This document shows, piece by piece, positions 27,559 through 35,413 of a stretch of 64,000 bases of DNA. Every line of letters starts with the position of its first letter. The first letter of the stretch is position 1. Under the pieces are notes generated by a model, which was not told where the DNA came from, searched no databases, and saw only the letters and a program-made list of their open reading frames with translations. Both the position numbers and the translations under genes were made by a program. This DNA is from DATAUD01 sp035511075. Lineage in GTDB: Bacteria > Verrucomicrobiota > Verrucomicrobiia > Limisphaerales > Palsa-1400. Location of the stretch: NCBI GenBank assembly GCA_035511075.1, contig DATKFW010000003.1, positions 67,677 through 131,676 on the forward strand, written 5' to 3'.

Positions 27559-28165
27559 GGTTTAATTCCTTCAGCGTCGCGTCCTTCAATTTTCGGCGGA
27601 TGCGCGACAATTGTGATTCCACCGCTTTTTCCGTCACCCGCAATTCGCCGGCGATCTCGCGAACGGTGCGGCGCCCAATGTATTTTTGTTCAATCAACTT
27701 TTGTTCGTTCGGCGGCAGCGACGCGACGTGACGCCTCAACAATATGTTCAAGCGTTCGTCGGCCCGATCATCATTTGCGTCATCACGTTCAACTTCTGCG
27801 TGGCGCTTAAACCGTTCCAGGAAGAAAAAATATCGCCTCGTTTTTTTCCTTTCGTCGGCCAAGGCAGTGCGTGCCAACACCGTGAGCCAACTCCAAAAGA
27901 TATCGCCGTCGCGAAAAACTTTAATGTGGCGCGCAACTCGAACCAGGGCCGCCTGGAGCGATTCACGCGCCAGGTCTTCGCTCCCCTCGGTTGTGACCAG
28001 CAGGTAGCGCCACAAGCGGTCAAAATACTGGTCGTAGAAAGAGCGCCACGCCGTGTCGTCCCCGTGCGCCATCCGCCGCGTGAGCGCTTCAACCTCCAAT
28101 GGTTCGAGCGTGCCTCGATCTGTCGGCACGGAACACGGGCTGGAGGATTGAAGATCTTCGTCCAA
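27542..28165 (-). CDS. ECF-type RNA polymerase sigma factor
   Basis: 207 residues. Region 2 at about 38-105 (WRSFYDQYFDRLWRYLL, SLQAALVRVARHIKVFRD, FWSWLTVLARTALADERKK) and region 4 at about 145-200 (LPPNEQKLIEQKYIGRRTVREIAGELRVTEKAVESQLSRIRRKL). Directs transcription of an unknown regulon. It sits between a secreted protein gene upstream and the probable membrane anti-sigma downstream, all on the minus strand. Confidence 0.92.
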   Translation of the reverse strand: MDEDLQSSSPCSVPTDRGTLEPLEVEALTRRMAHGDDTAWRSFYDQYFDRLWRYLLVTTEGSEDLARESLQAALVRVARHIKVFRDGDIFWSWLTVLARTALADERKKTRRYFFFLERFKRHAEVERDDANDDRADERLNILLRRHVASLPPNEQKLIEQKYIGRRTVREIAGELRVTEKAVESQLSRIRRKLKDATLKELNRETRE

Positions 28166-28233
28166 AGTTTGCCCATTAGTTGCCAGGCAAGGTTCATTAT
28201 CCAGATATTTCTTCCGGCGGGTCGCCTTGCGTT

Positions 28234-29055
28234 CTAATGTGCTGGAGGGGAGAGTTTATTCACCTTCGCTTGCAACTCTTTGATTTCCTGGCCCATCGAA
28301 TCCATCTCGGCGCGGGTCGTGTTGTATACACCCTCATACACCTTCGCTGTCAAATCTTTGATTTCCTTGCGAATCGAATCAAGTTCGGTGCGGGTTGCGT
28401 TCGACTCGGGCAGCGTCTTAAGCACGTCATCAATCGTCTTCAATTCATCCGGGTCGCCAAAGGCGATCAAGAGCTTGGTTTCCTGGTGGTAATGCAATTC
28501 CGGTGGAGAAGAGTCCTTTGCCATTTTCCAGCCCGTTTGAATCGCGGTCGTGATATCATCCACCGTGAAACCGCGTTCCAAATAAGGCGCCAGAGAATAA
28601 AAGCGGCACACCTTTCCCGATGAAACCAGCGGAGGATAAGACGGTCTTTGGACATGAAAATACCAAATCGAATTTTCCGTCGGATCTCCCGTGGTTTTAA
28701 AGCCATAACTTGTGGTCGTTGTTGTGTATTGTGAGGAGGGCTGGCCCGGGCCGTAGTTGTATGTTCCCGTGATGACGGCCACAGTCTTTACGCTCATCGG
28801 TTCCAGCGCTTCAAACAATTGCGCCACATTTACGCCGGTCATCTTGAGCGGAGGGATTTCGGTATCTTCATCTTGTTTGCTGATGATGACGTTGAGCGGC
28901 TTTCCCGAAGCAGCCTCGATGGCGTTGACCAGGTCCGTTGGCCCGCCGCCGGGGAATTTGAGATCAAACGTGGTGAGAGCCGCCGCTGCCGATGCGTTGA
29001 CTGGCAATAGGCCCAATACCAGGGAACAGGCGATGAAATAGATGACTTTTTTCAT
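28234..29055 (-). CDS. Secreted STN-like protein with C-terminal coiled coil
   Basis: 273 residues from the ATG at 29055 that begins a signal peptide (MKKVIYFIACSLVLGLL...ASA). The first 75 mature residues (ALTTFDLKFPGGGPTDLVNAIE, LNVIISKQDEDTEIPPLKM, VNVAQLFEALEPM) resemble the secretin/TonB N-terminal repeat fold that senses or docks in the periplasm. The end has two heptad-like blocks (ELDSIRKEIKDLTAKVYEGV and EMDSMGQEIKELQAKVNKL). Function unknown. It is the first gene of the sigma/anti-sigma unit, so it may be the signal input or a regulon member. Confidence 0.65.
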   Translation of the reverse strand: MKKVIYFIACSLVLGLLPVNASAAAALTTFDLKFPGGGPTDLVNAIEAASGKPLNVIISKQDEDTEIPPLKMTGVNVAQLFEALEPMSVKTVAVITGTYNYGPGQPSSQYTTTTTSYGFKTTGDPTENSIWYFHVQRPSYPPLVSSGKVCRFYSLAPYLERGFTVDDITTAIQTGWKMAKDSSPPELHYHQETKLLIAFGDPDELKTIDDVLKTLPESNATRTELDSIRKEIKDLTAKVYEGVYNTTRAEMDSMGQEIKELQAKVNKLSPPAH

Positions 29056-29072
29056 GTAATATCTTTTTTGTT

Positions 29073-29096
29073 GTCCGTACCGTTCTTCGTACGGAT
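29073..29096 (-). promoter_or_regulatory. Leader hairpin before secreted protein gene
   Basis: TCCGTAC (29074-29080) and GTACGGA (29089-29095) form a 7-bp stem with an 8-base loop, extended by a G-U pair. On the minus strand it ends 17 bases before the ATG at 29055, with an A-rich stretch between. It could be an mRNA leader structure or an operator. No T-tract follows. Confidence 0.35.
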
Positions 29097-29313
29097 ACAC
29101 GACGATCGCGGCTAAATCCCTCGCAATACTTTGAAAAATCGCCCGTTCCCCTGGGTTGCCCCTGGGGCCAAAATTTATTATCCAATGGCGGGTTTGTTCA
29201 TTGAAACAGAAGATCCATTTGTTCCGTGCAACTGGGAGGCAGCTTGCCGCAGTCGGGATGCAAAGAAACTCAGCGCCGGTTGGGCCCCGGCCACGTTCAC
29301 CACGCCAGCCTGC

Positions 29314-29511
29314 TCACCGGCCGTTCATCGCCGCCAGCGCGCGATGCGCCGCGGCGGAAGTCAGCACCTGTCTGCACCACTCGCTTTGCGTCAAGCCGGA
29401 GCGCGTGATTGCACCGTCCACCAATTTTCGCTCAGTGGTCGTCAGGCGCACCGAAATGCCGGGCACGCGTGCTTTATTCTTCGGGACCTTTGGTCGTCCT
29501 CGCTTGTGCAT
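29314..29511 (-). CDS. Small ribbon-helix-helix protein
   Basis: 65 residues, strongly basic start (KRGRPKVPKNKARVPG), then SVRLTTTERKLVDGAITRSG and LTQSEWCRQVL, the strand plus two helices of a ribbon-helix-helix fold like those of MobC, ParG and antitoxin families. Probably a dimeric DNA-binding protein. No toxin, relaxase or transposase lies beside it. It has no obvious partner gene, so its role is open. The gene is short and the call depends on the motif. Confidence 0.55.
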   Translation of the reverse strand: MHKRGRPKVPKNKARVPGISVRLTTTERKLVDGAITRSGLTQSEWCRQVLTSAAAHRALAAMNGR

Positions 29512-29620
29512 AAGGTACTCGCAAATTACGCGATTTATTTATTTCTCAAACGGGCGCATCGAAATAACGAGCGCCCCCGGCGGGAAAATCGGGACATGTC
29601 GGAGCTGTCTCTCCGCCGAC

Positions 29621-29956
29621 TCAGTGCCCCGTAAACGTCTTGAACACCAGCATTAGGCCATCGGCAAGTTCGCAGGTCTGGGACGCCGACGGCTTTTGGG
29701 CGTTGGCAACCAGCGATACATCCAGCGGCTTCGGGCTGGCCTTCGCGTCCACGTTGATCAGGCGCGTCTGCTCTTTGGCTGAAGGCGCCGCCGGTTCAAT
29801 TGCATTTTCGCATCGCACCGGAGCCACAACATCAATCAGGGCAACATTCAATCCTGGCGGCTGCCCTACCGAAACTGACGAAACCATCGGGTGCTGGCAA
29901 CCGGCAAGCACGATGGGCAAGCACGCTATCAACATGTTTCGTAGCATTCGTGACAT
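29621..29956 (-). CDS. Small lipoprotein of unknown function
   Basis: 111 residues from the ATG at 29956. Lipoprotein signal with the lipobox LAGC after MLRNMLIACLPIV, then a low-complexity mature part of about 90 residues without recognised domain. The open frame continues upstream to 30433, but the upstream part has no protein-like character and the signal peptide fixes the start. No family assigned. Confidence 0.55.
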   Translation of the reverse strand: MSRMLRNMLIACLPIVLAGCQHPMVSSVSVGQPPGLNVALIDVVAPVRCENAIEPAAPSAKEQTRLINVDAKASPKPLDVSLVANAQKPSASQTCELADGLMLVFKTFTGH

Positions 29957-30270
29957 ATATTTGGCGTTTCGCAGTTCGCTCAAACGTTGATTAATCCGGC
30001 CTAGCAAGCAATAGCCGCGCCAATCCTGGAAGTAAGGGTCTCTCGCTGTCAGTATCCGTGACATCGCAAACGTCGGAAAGTATTCACGGACAACTTGATA
30101 GCAATGTATTTGACTAATGTTGCGAAATCCTCTCTTGACGGGGGCATGACTGGACAATGTTGCCGCATGGCCTCTCCAGACGGGCAAAAGCGTCCCGTTA
30201 TGAGGCACGGGAAAACTAATGTTGGTTGACCGGACCGCCTTCCAATTCGTCAAGGCAATGCTCCGGCCAC
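29957..30270. other. Intergenic stretch without recognised gene
   Basis: 314 bp between the small lipoprotein and the RodZ-like gene. No convincing coding frame, tRNA or terminator. The heptamer AATGTTG appears three times (30116, 30156, 30218) with irregular spacing, which may be chance. Confidence 0.5.
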
Positions 30271-30759
30271 TCAGCGCGGCACGGGAACGGGAAGGGTCTC
30301 TCCTGAATTCGCCGGCGCGTGATACACACCGTCCCCCAACCCCACTGTCGGGTCCTGGCCCCGGGCATGGTCCCACACGAAGTAGACGACCACCGCCGCC
30401 ACAAGCACGACCGCCGCGCCGATCGCCGGCCAAATCATGCGCCGGCTGAATCTGGATAGTTGGAACATCGCCGCGTCCACAACGCTGCGGGTAGGAGGCG
30501 CCAACGACGGGTCCACCTGGCCGGATTCAGCCAGTTCTTGTCCCAATTGTTCCAGCAGCCGCGGCGTGTCCAGCTTCAGCAGGTTGGAATAAGTGCGCAC
30601 AAAGCCCCGAATATAGACCGGGGCCGAAAAGATGCTGTAGTTGCCCTCCTCGAGGGCGCGAATGTGGTCGCCGCGGATTTTGGAAATATCGGCGATCTCG
30701 GCGACGGTCATATTCTTCTCTTCACGGCCCTGGCGCAACTGTTCGCCGACGTTTTGCAT
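30271..30759 (-). CDS. RodZ-like HTH membrane protein
   Basis: 162 residues from the ATG at 30759 (MQNVGEQLRQGREEKNM), the usual start for this family. N-terminal helix-turn-helix of the RodZ type (MTVAEIADISKIRGDHIRAL, VYIRGFVRTYSNLL), one membrane helix (MIWPAIGAAVVLVAAVVVYF) and a short, Pro-rich periplasmic tail. RodZ links the MreB cytoskeleton to the wall-elongation machinery; short-tailed versions are common outside Proteobacteria. Divergent from a TPR-LysM lipoprotein across a region with a 7-bp repeat. Confidence 0.85.
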   Translation of the reverse strand: MQNVGEQLRQGREEKNMTVAEIADISKIRGDHIRALEEGNYSIFSAPVYIRGFVRTYSNLLKLDTPRLLEQLGQELAESGQVDPSLAPPTRSVVDAAMFQLSRFSRRMIWPAIGAAVVLVAAVVVYFVWDHARGQDPTVGLGDGVYHAPANSGETLPVPVPR

Positions 30760-30796
30760 GGGCCATTGATAGCGGGTTTGGCGCCGGGTGGCAATC

Positions 30797-30817
30797 AACT
30801 TTAAACTTTGAACTTTG
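30797..30817 (+). repeat. Three-unit heptanucleotide array before TPR-LysM lipoprotein gene
   Basis: Units AACTTTA, AACTTTG and AACTTTG follow one another without a gap, ending 24 bp before the ATG at 30842, which has no Shine-Dalgarno. The array lies between the divergent RodZ-like and lipoprotein genes. The 11-mer AACTTTGAACT inside it recurs in the aroE divergent region. Confidence 0.7.
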
Positions 30818-30841
30818 GCGTTCCGGTTTTAATCTCTCGTC

Positions 30842-31561
30842 ATGTTACGAACCAGGGGCACTGCCTGTTTTTTCTTTTTACTCCTGCTCGCCATTTGCGC
30901 CAGCGGCTGCATTCCCGAAGACAGCCACGTTGATGAGGAAAAGGACCCTCATTTTGAGCGCGGACGCAATCTGGCCAGCAGCCAGGATTTCAAGGGCGCC
31001 GTACAGGAATTTGAAAAGGCGCTGGAAACCAATCCCCGCTCAGCCGCCGCGCATTTTGAATTGGGCTGGCTCTACGACACCAAGATCAACGACTCCGCCG
31101 CGGCAATCTATCATTACGAGCGATACCTCCAGTTGCAGCCCAATTCCCAGCGCGCCCAAACCATCGACGTCACGGAACGTATCCGCGGCTGCAAACGGGA
31201 ACTGGCCGGCACAGAATTTCCGCTCCCCAACAACCAGAATTTGCAGCGCGAAGTGGACAAACTGACCGCCGAAAATCTTGCGCTGCGCCAGCAGTTGGAA
31301 GCATTGCGCGCCCAGCAACAGGCCGCCGCGTCCAACGCGGCGCAACCGAGCGTCATGGTGGCCAGCTATTCCCCCGGACCCGCGCCCGCGCCGCCGCCCG
31401 CCCCGGTCCGCGCGCGCGCCCGCGTCCACATCGTCAAGCAGCGCGACACAATGAGTTCCATCGCGGCGGAGTATGGCCTCCGGACCAGCGCCCTTTTGAC
31501 GGCCAACCCGCGCGTTGATCCACGCCGCCTGCGAGTGGGCCAGACGCTCAATCTGCCTTGA
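30842..31561 (+). CDS. Lipoprotein with TPR repeats and C-terminal LysM domain
   Basis: 239 residues. Lipoprotein signal with ASGC lipobox; two TPR units (about residues 38-105: GRNLASSQDFKGAVQEFEKAL, AAHFELGWLYD); a leucine-rich coiled coil (about 130-160); an Ala/Pro linker; and one LysM peptidoglycan-binding domain at the end (HIVKQRDTMSSIAAEYGL, ANPRVDPRRLRVGQTL). It would bridge the outer membrane and the wall. Neighbour of the RodZ-like gene, which fits a role in the envelope. Confidence 0.9.
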   Translation: MLRTRGTACFFFLLLLAICASGCIPEDSHVDEEKDPHFERGRNLASSQDFKGAVQEFEKALETNPRSAAAHFELGWLYDTKINDSAAAIYHYERYLQLQPNSQRAQTIDVTERIRGCKRELAGTEFPLPNNQNLQREVDKLTAENLALRQQLEALRAQQQAAASNAAQPSVMVASYSPGPAPAPPPAPVRARARVHIVKQRDTMSSIAAEYGLRTSALLTANPRVDPRRLRVGQTLNLP

Positions 31562-31565
31562 TCGA

Positions 31566-32381
31566 ATGCGCTCGCGGATATTTTTTGCCGCCATCGTCTC
31601 GTTTTGGCTCGTGATGAATTTCCTCCTCTGGCGCTCGCAATGGGGCGCTCACAGCCGCATCGGCAACGCCGTCCCGGTGGAAGTTGTCTGGGACAAAATC
31701 CTCACCGCCCCCGACAACTCGTCCCTCGAAATCTATGACCACGACCGCAAGATCGGCAACTGCCATTGGCTGGCCAACGTCGGCAATTCGCCTCTATCGG
31801 AAAATAAAAACATTTCCGACGATTACTCCCCCGACACCACTCCCACACCCATCACGCAATACACATTGAACTTCGACGGCAACAGCCTCTTGCCCGGCAG
31901 CAACCGCATTCGCTTTGACCTGAGCCTTACGTTGTCCACCAATCACGCATGGCAGGACTTTCGTCTCAGTGTCCGAATGCGCCCAACGACGTGGGACCTG
32001 CGAGCGACGGCCGCCACGCAGGAAGTGGTCATCAAAGTGCAGGACAACGGAGGCAGTTGGCAGAAGACCCTGAAGTTTTCCGACTTGCGCGACCCGGAGG
32101 CGCTCATGGGAGATTTGGGCGGCGCACCGGTTCTGGGCCTCCTGGCCGGGGCCGCGCCGCTGTTTCAAATGAACGCTCTGAGTCAGGCGGCATCGGGTGT
32201 CCAATGGCAGGCGCACGAGGATTGGATACAATTCGGCCATTCCAAGGCGCGGGCTTATCGCCTGGAAACAGAGATTCTCGGACAGCACTTTTATGTGTTT
32301 GTCAGCCGCGTCGGCGAAATCCTCTGGGTCGAATTTCCGAATAAAATCACTTTGCGCAACGACGCGTTCAGCCATTTCTAG
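31566..32381 (+). CDS. Single-pass inner-membrane protein of unknown function
   Basis: 271 residues from the ATG at 31566, five bases after the lipoprotein stop. One N-terminal helix (IFFAAIVSFWLVMNFLLW) anchors a beta-rich, probably periplasmic domain. No family is recognised. It is followed ten bases later by an ABC-transporter ATPase, so a shared function with that ATPase is possible but not shown. Confidence 0.7.
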   Translation: MRSRIFFAAIVSFWLVMNFLLWRSQWGAHSRIGNAVPVEVVWDKILTAPDNSSLEIYDHDRKIGNCHWLANVGNSPLSENKNISDDYSPDTTPTPITQYTLNFDGNSLLPGSNRIRFDLSLTLSTNHAWQDFRLSVRMRPTTWDLRATAATQEVVIKVQDNGGSWQKTLKFSDLRDPEALMGDLGGAPVLGLLAGAAPLFQMNALSQAASGVQWQAHEDWIQFGHSKARAYRLETEILGQHFYVFVSRVGEILWVEFPNKITLRNDAFSHF

Positions 32382-32391
32382 TTTCGCGCAA

Positions 32392-33144
32392 ATGATCGAA
32401 CTGATTCATCTTACCAAGAAATTCGGCGACCTCGTGGCGGTCGACGCGCTGGACCTCAAGGTGCAACGCGGCGAGTTTTTCGCCGTCCTGGGTCCCAACG
32501 CAGCCGGTAAAACCACGCTCATTCGCGTGCTCGCCGGCTTGCTTAAACCGACCGCCGGCACGGCGCGTGTGGCGGGGTTCGATGTGCAGGCTGAGCCGCT
32601 GGAAGCCCGGCGCCGCCTGGCTTATGTGCCGGATTTTCCGTTTCTGTACGATAAGCTCACGCCGTGGGAATTCCTGCGGTTCACCGGCCAGATTTTTCAA
32701 ATGAGCGAAAGCCGTGTGCAGAAGGCCAGCCGCGAACTGGTCCCGCGCTTTCATCTTGACGCGTTTATCGACAAACCGATCGAGGGTCTTTCCCACGGCA
32801 CCAGGCAGCGCGTCGCCCTGGTTTCGGCCCTTCTGCACGAGCCGGAGGTTTTTGTTATTGACGAGCCGATGGTCGGCCTGGACCCGCAGCACGCCCGCAT
32901 TGTCAAGGATGTCTTGAAGGAGCGGACGCAATCGGGCGCCACGGTCTTCCTTTCCACGCACCAACTCAGCGTCGCCGAGGAAATGGCCGACCGGATCGGC
33001 ATCATGCACCGCGGACGTCTGGCCGCTGTCGGCACCGCCGCGGAATTAAGGCAGAGAGCCGGAGCGACCGGCGCATTGGAAGAGGTTTTTCTGGCGTTGA
33101 CCGAGGAAACCGCCGCCAACGGCGCGCCGCAAGTGCCGCCGTAA
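32392..33144 (+). CDS. ABC transporter ATP-binding protein (ABC-2/export type)
   Basis: 250 residues from the ATG at 32392. Complete single ABC domain: LGPNAAGKTTLIRVLAGL Walker A, LSHGTRQRVALVSALLHEPEV signature plus Walker B leading to IDEPMVGLDP, and the STHQLS switch His. Resembles drug- or polysaccharide-export ATPases of the ABC-2 type. The signature reads LSHGT rather than LSGGQ. No permease gene is adjacent: upstream is a one-helix protein, downstream a tRNA-modifying enzyme beginning at the very next base. Confidence 0.9.
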   Translation: MIELIHLTKKFGDLVAVDALDLKVQRGEFFAVLGPNAAGKTTLIRVLAGLLKPTAGTARVAGFDVQAEPLEARRRLAYVPDFPFLYDKLTPWEFLRFTGQIFQMSESRVQKASRELVPRFHLDAFIDKPIEGLSHGTRQRVALVSALLHEPEVFVIDEPMVGLDPQHARIVKDVLKERTQSGATVFLSTHQLSVAEEMADRIGIMHRGRLAAVGTAAELRQRAGATGALEEVFLALTEETAANGAPQVPP

Positions 33145-34200
33145 ATGAACCCGGCCCAAACATTTGCCGCCCTCCTCGCAGGACCCGAACCGATGCTGGC
33201 GCTGGCGCCGATGCAGGACGTGACCGACCTGGCCTTTTGGCGCGTCATCGCTCGTTACGGCGGCGCGGACGTTTATTGGACGGAGTATTTTCGCGCGCAC
33301 GGCGATTCCCGCCCGGAACAATGGATATTGGATTCGATTACGCAAAACCCAACGGGCCGCCCGGTCGTCGCCCAAATGATCGGCAACGATATTGCCTCGC
33401 TAACGCGCACCGCCCGGGAATTGCAGCGTTATCCCATTGCCGCCATTGATCTGAACCTCGGGTGTCCGGCCCCGGTGGTCTATCGCAAGTGCGCCGGCGG
33501 CGGCCTGCTGCGGGAACCGCAAAAGATCGACGCGATTATCGGCGCCCTGCGCCAGACCGTCACGATTCCGCTGACTGTCAAGACCAGGATTGGGTTCGAT
33601 TCCCCCGCCTGTTTCGACGATCTGCTGGCGCTCTTTGCCAGGCACTCGATCGATCTGCTGACCGTGCATGGCCGCACAGTCACGCAGATGTATCGGCCTG
33701 GGGTTCGCTACGATCTGATCGCGCAGGCGGCCCGCGCAATGCGTTGCCCCGTTCTTGCAAACGGGGATGTTCATGGCGCCGGCCAGGCCGTGGACTTGCT
33801 GGCGCAAACCGGCGCCGCGGGCCTGATGATTGGGCGCGGCGTCATTCGCAATCCCTGGCTCTTTTCCCAAATCCGCCAGAGGCGCCGCGGCCAGCCCATT
33901 GTTCTTCCCTCCGGACGCGAGGTGCTCGCCTACATTGCCGAACTATGGGACGCGCAAACGACGCCCGACGCGCGTGAATCGGCCCAGGTGCAACGGCTCA
34001 AGAAGTTCATGAATTTCATCGGTGAAGGAATTGTCCCATCCGGGCCGTTCCTGCATGAAATCCGCCGAGTGACGACACGGGACGATTTTTTCCGCCTCTG
34101 CCGGAGCCATCTCGATCATGACGAACCAATGCCGTTGGAACCACAGGAAACCAGGATGCCGGAGAGTGCCTGTCAATACTCAACGCCGCTTGAGTTGTAG
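33145..34200 (+). CDS. tRNA-dihydrouridine synthase
   Basis: 351 residues. FMN- and NADPH-dependent reduction of uridine in tRNA. The TIM barrel carries LAPMQDVTDLAFWRV, QMIGNDI, DLNLGCPAPVVYRKCAGGGLLRE with the catalytic Cys, VKTRIGFD, TVHGRTVTQMYRP and ANGDVH, then MIGRGVIRNPWLF. It starts directly after the ATPase stop codon. The 3' end overlaps a convergent pseudopilin gene by 28 bp. Which U position it modifies cannot be read from the sequence. Confidence 0.94.
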   Translation: MNPAQTFAALLAGPEPMLALAPMQDVTDLAFWRVIARYGGADVYWTEYFRAHGDSRPEQWILDSITQNPTGRPVVAQMIGNDIASLTRTARELQRYPIAAIDLNLGCPAPVVYRKCAGGGLLREPQKIDAIIGALRQTVTIPLTVKTRIGFDSPACFDDLLALFARHSIDLLTVHGRTVTQMYRPGVRYDLIAQAARAMRCPVLANGDVHGAGQAVDLLAQTGAAGLMIGRGVIRNPWLFSQIRQRRRGQPIVLPSGREVLAYIAELWDAQTTPDARESAQVQRLKKFMNFIGEGIVPSGPFLHEIRRVTTRDDFFRLCRSHLDHDEPMPLEPQETRMPESACQYSTPLEL

Positions 34201-34832
34201 GAAAAGGTCATTTCAGAATTCCTAAAGCTCTTGTAACCGCTGACATGAAAGTCGGCAAAGAGGACATTGACCCGGTTATTGTGGGTGGGCGGCGGCAGGA
34301 GCCATGGGGAGAACAAGACATTGGTATCGTTGTCATTGATGTCCGCGTTGATCGCATAGGAAGGATAATTGCAATCACCGGAAAGGATGTAAGTCGAGGG
34401 CGTTGAGATGCTCCGCAGGATCACGCTGCTCGGAGCGCCGTCGTTGAGCACCGAAAACCCTCTCGAACCCATGAAGTAACTGTAGCCGGACTTGTTATAA
34501 AACGCGTTGTAGCCGGGACAGCGAAGGACATTGGTATTGTTGCCGTAGTAGGAGGACAGCGCGTAGGTCCACGGTGTCGGCGGGTTGGTCCATGCTCCCT
34601 CGCCTGGAGATCCGATGGACGCGTAGGAAACCGGCAGGCGGTCGTCACTGTCGTCCCCGTACATGATCATCGCCAACCCGATTTGATGGAGGTTATTGAC
34701 GCAGTAAATGGAGACGCCCTTCTCTTTGGCCTTGCCCAGGGCAGGAAGCAACATACTCGCGAGAATGCCAATGATCGCAATCACAACCAATAATTCGATC
34801 AGGGTAAATCCTCGTTCTCTCGTCTTCGCCAT
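34173..34832 (-). CDS. Type II pseudopilin-like secreted protein
   Basis: 219 residues from the ATG at 34832 with GTGAGG three bases upstream. Prepilin leader RGFTLIELLVVIAIIGIL, cleaved at Gly-Phe with Glu5, then a beta-rich domain. The segment NVLFADFHVSG stands where relatives have the H-X9-DG motif, with a DFH variant. Overlaps the dus gene end by 28 bp. A GGCGG/CCCGCC-type palindrome lies about 100 bp upstream. Confidence 0.88.
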   Translation of the reverse strand: MAKTRERGFTLIELLVVIAIIGILASMLLPALGKAKEKGVSIYCVNNLHQIGLAMIMYGDDSDDRLPVSYASIGSPGEGAWTNPPTPWTYALSSYYGNNTNVLRCPGYNAFYNKSGYSYFMGSRGFSVLNDGAPSSVILRSISTPSTYILSGDCNYPSYAINADINDNDTNVLFSPWLLPPPTHNNRVNVLFADFHVSGYKSFRNSEMTFSYNSSGVEY

Positions 34833-34930
34833 ATACCTCACTCTCTACTACAAGTTAACCCTATAAGGATCTGTCCGCTACCAAAATAAGACCTCCAGAG
34901 AGCGGAGGAGCGTATGACAATTTTCGGGAG

Positions 34931-34944
34931 GGCGGAGCCCCGCC
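34931..34944. repeat. REP-like GC palindrome
   Basis: GGCGG-AGCC-CCGCC, a 5-bp stem with a 4-base loop, within a wider GC-rich block (34930-34950). It lies in the 238-bp gap between the pseudopilin start and the small lipoprotein gene. Similar GGCGGAGCCCCGCC elements occur widely in bacterial intergenic DNA. No terminator T-tract. Confidence 0.4.
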
Positions 34945-35070
34945 ACGCCCTAATTATATTAGGAACTTCCAAGGTGTAATCCGGTCCAATGGAAGAATTC
35001 TGTCCCACACCCAGAGCGAAGGATCGGGCGTGAGGCTCAAACCGGGCCCTATTGCCATGCGCTGGAAAAT

Positions 35071-35367
35071 TCATTTTGGCTGGGCGGCTTTGGCACGGGC
35101 CTTCTTGAGGGTGTCCTCAAGGATATTCCGCTGTGTTTTGTCCATCTTGATTTCATAGGCGGCCTTCTCCAACGGCTTGACGGCGGCGACGTAATTGCTG
35201 GCGTCGATGGCCGCCAGAGCCTGTTCCAATTGCGCCTTGGCATCACCATCGATGGACGGGAACGCGGCCCGGACCTTGGCAGTGTCGATATTGGAGTTGG
35301 AGCAGCCGACGGCGACCACGCAAACCAACCCGGTCAAGACGACAAATGGAATTATCCGCATTTTCAT
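35071..35367 (-). CDS. Small helical lipoprotein
   Basis: 98 residues. Lipoprotein signal ending in VAVGC, then a mature part rich in Ala, Lys and Asp that should form two or three helices (AKAQLEQALAAIDA, AVKPLEKAAYEIK, LEDTLKKARAKAAQ), similar to a single TPR-like hairpin. No named family. It lies between the pseudopilin and a large secreted protein on the same strand. Confidence 0.7.
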   Translation of the reverse strand: MKMRIIPFVVLTGLVCVVAVGCSNSNIDTAKVRAAFPSIDGDAKAQLEQALAAIDASNYVAAVKPLEKAAYEIKMDKTQRNILEDTLKKARAKAAQPK

Positions 35368-35413
35368 CGCTTACAAGACAATGTACCACCTGCGCCAGCT
35401 TTGTCTGTCTTTT

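Noticed and set aside
30116..30224. AATGTTG occurring three times
   Set aside because: Spacing of 40 and 62 bp is irregular and the flanks differ, so a repeat family is not supported.
29957..30433. Upstream extension of the small lipoprotein
   Set aside because: The signal peptide and lipobox start at 29956; the extension overlaps the RodZ-like gene and lacks protein character.
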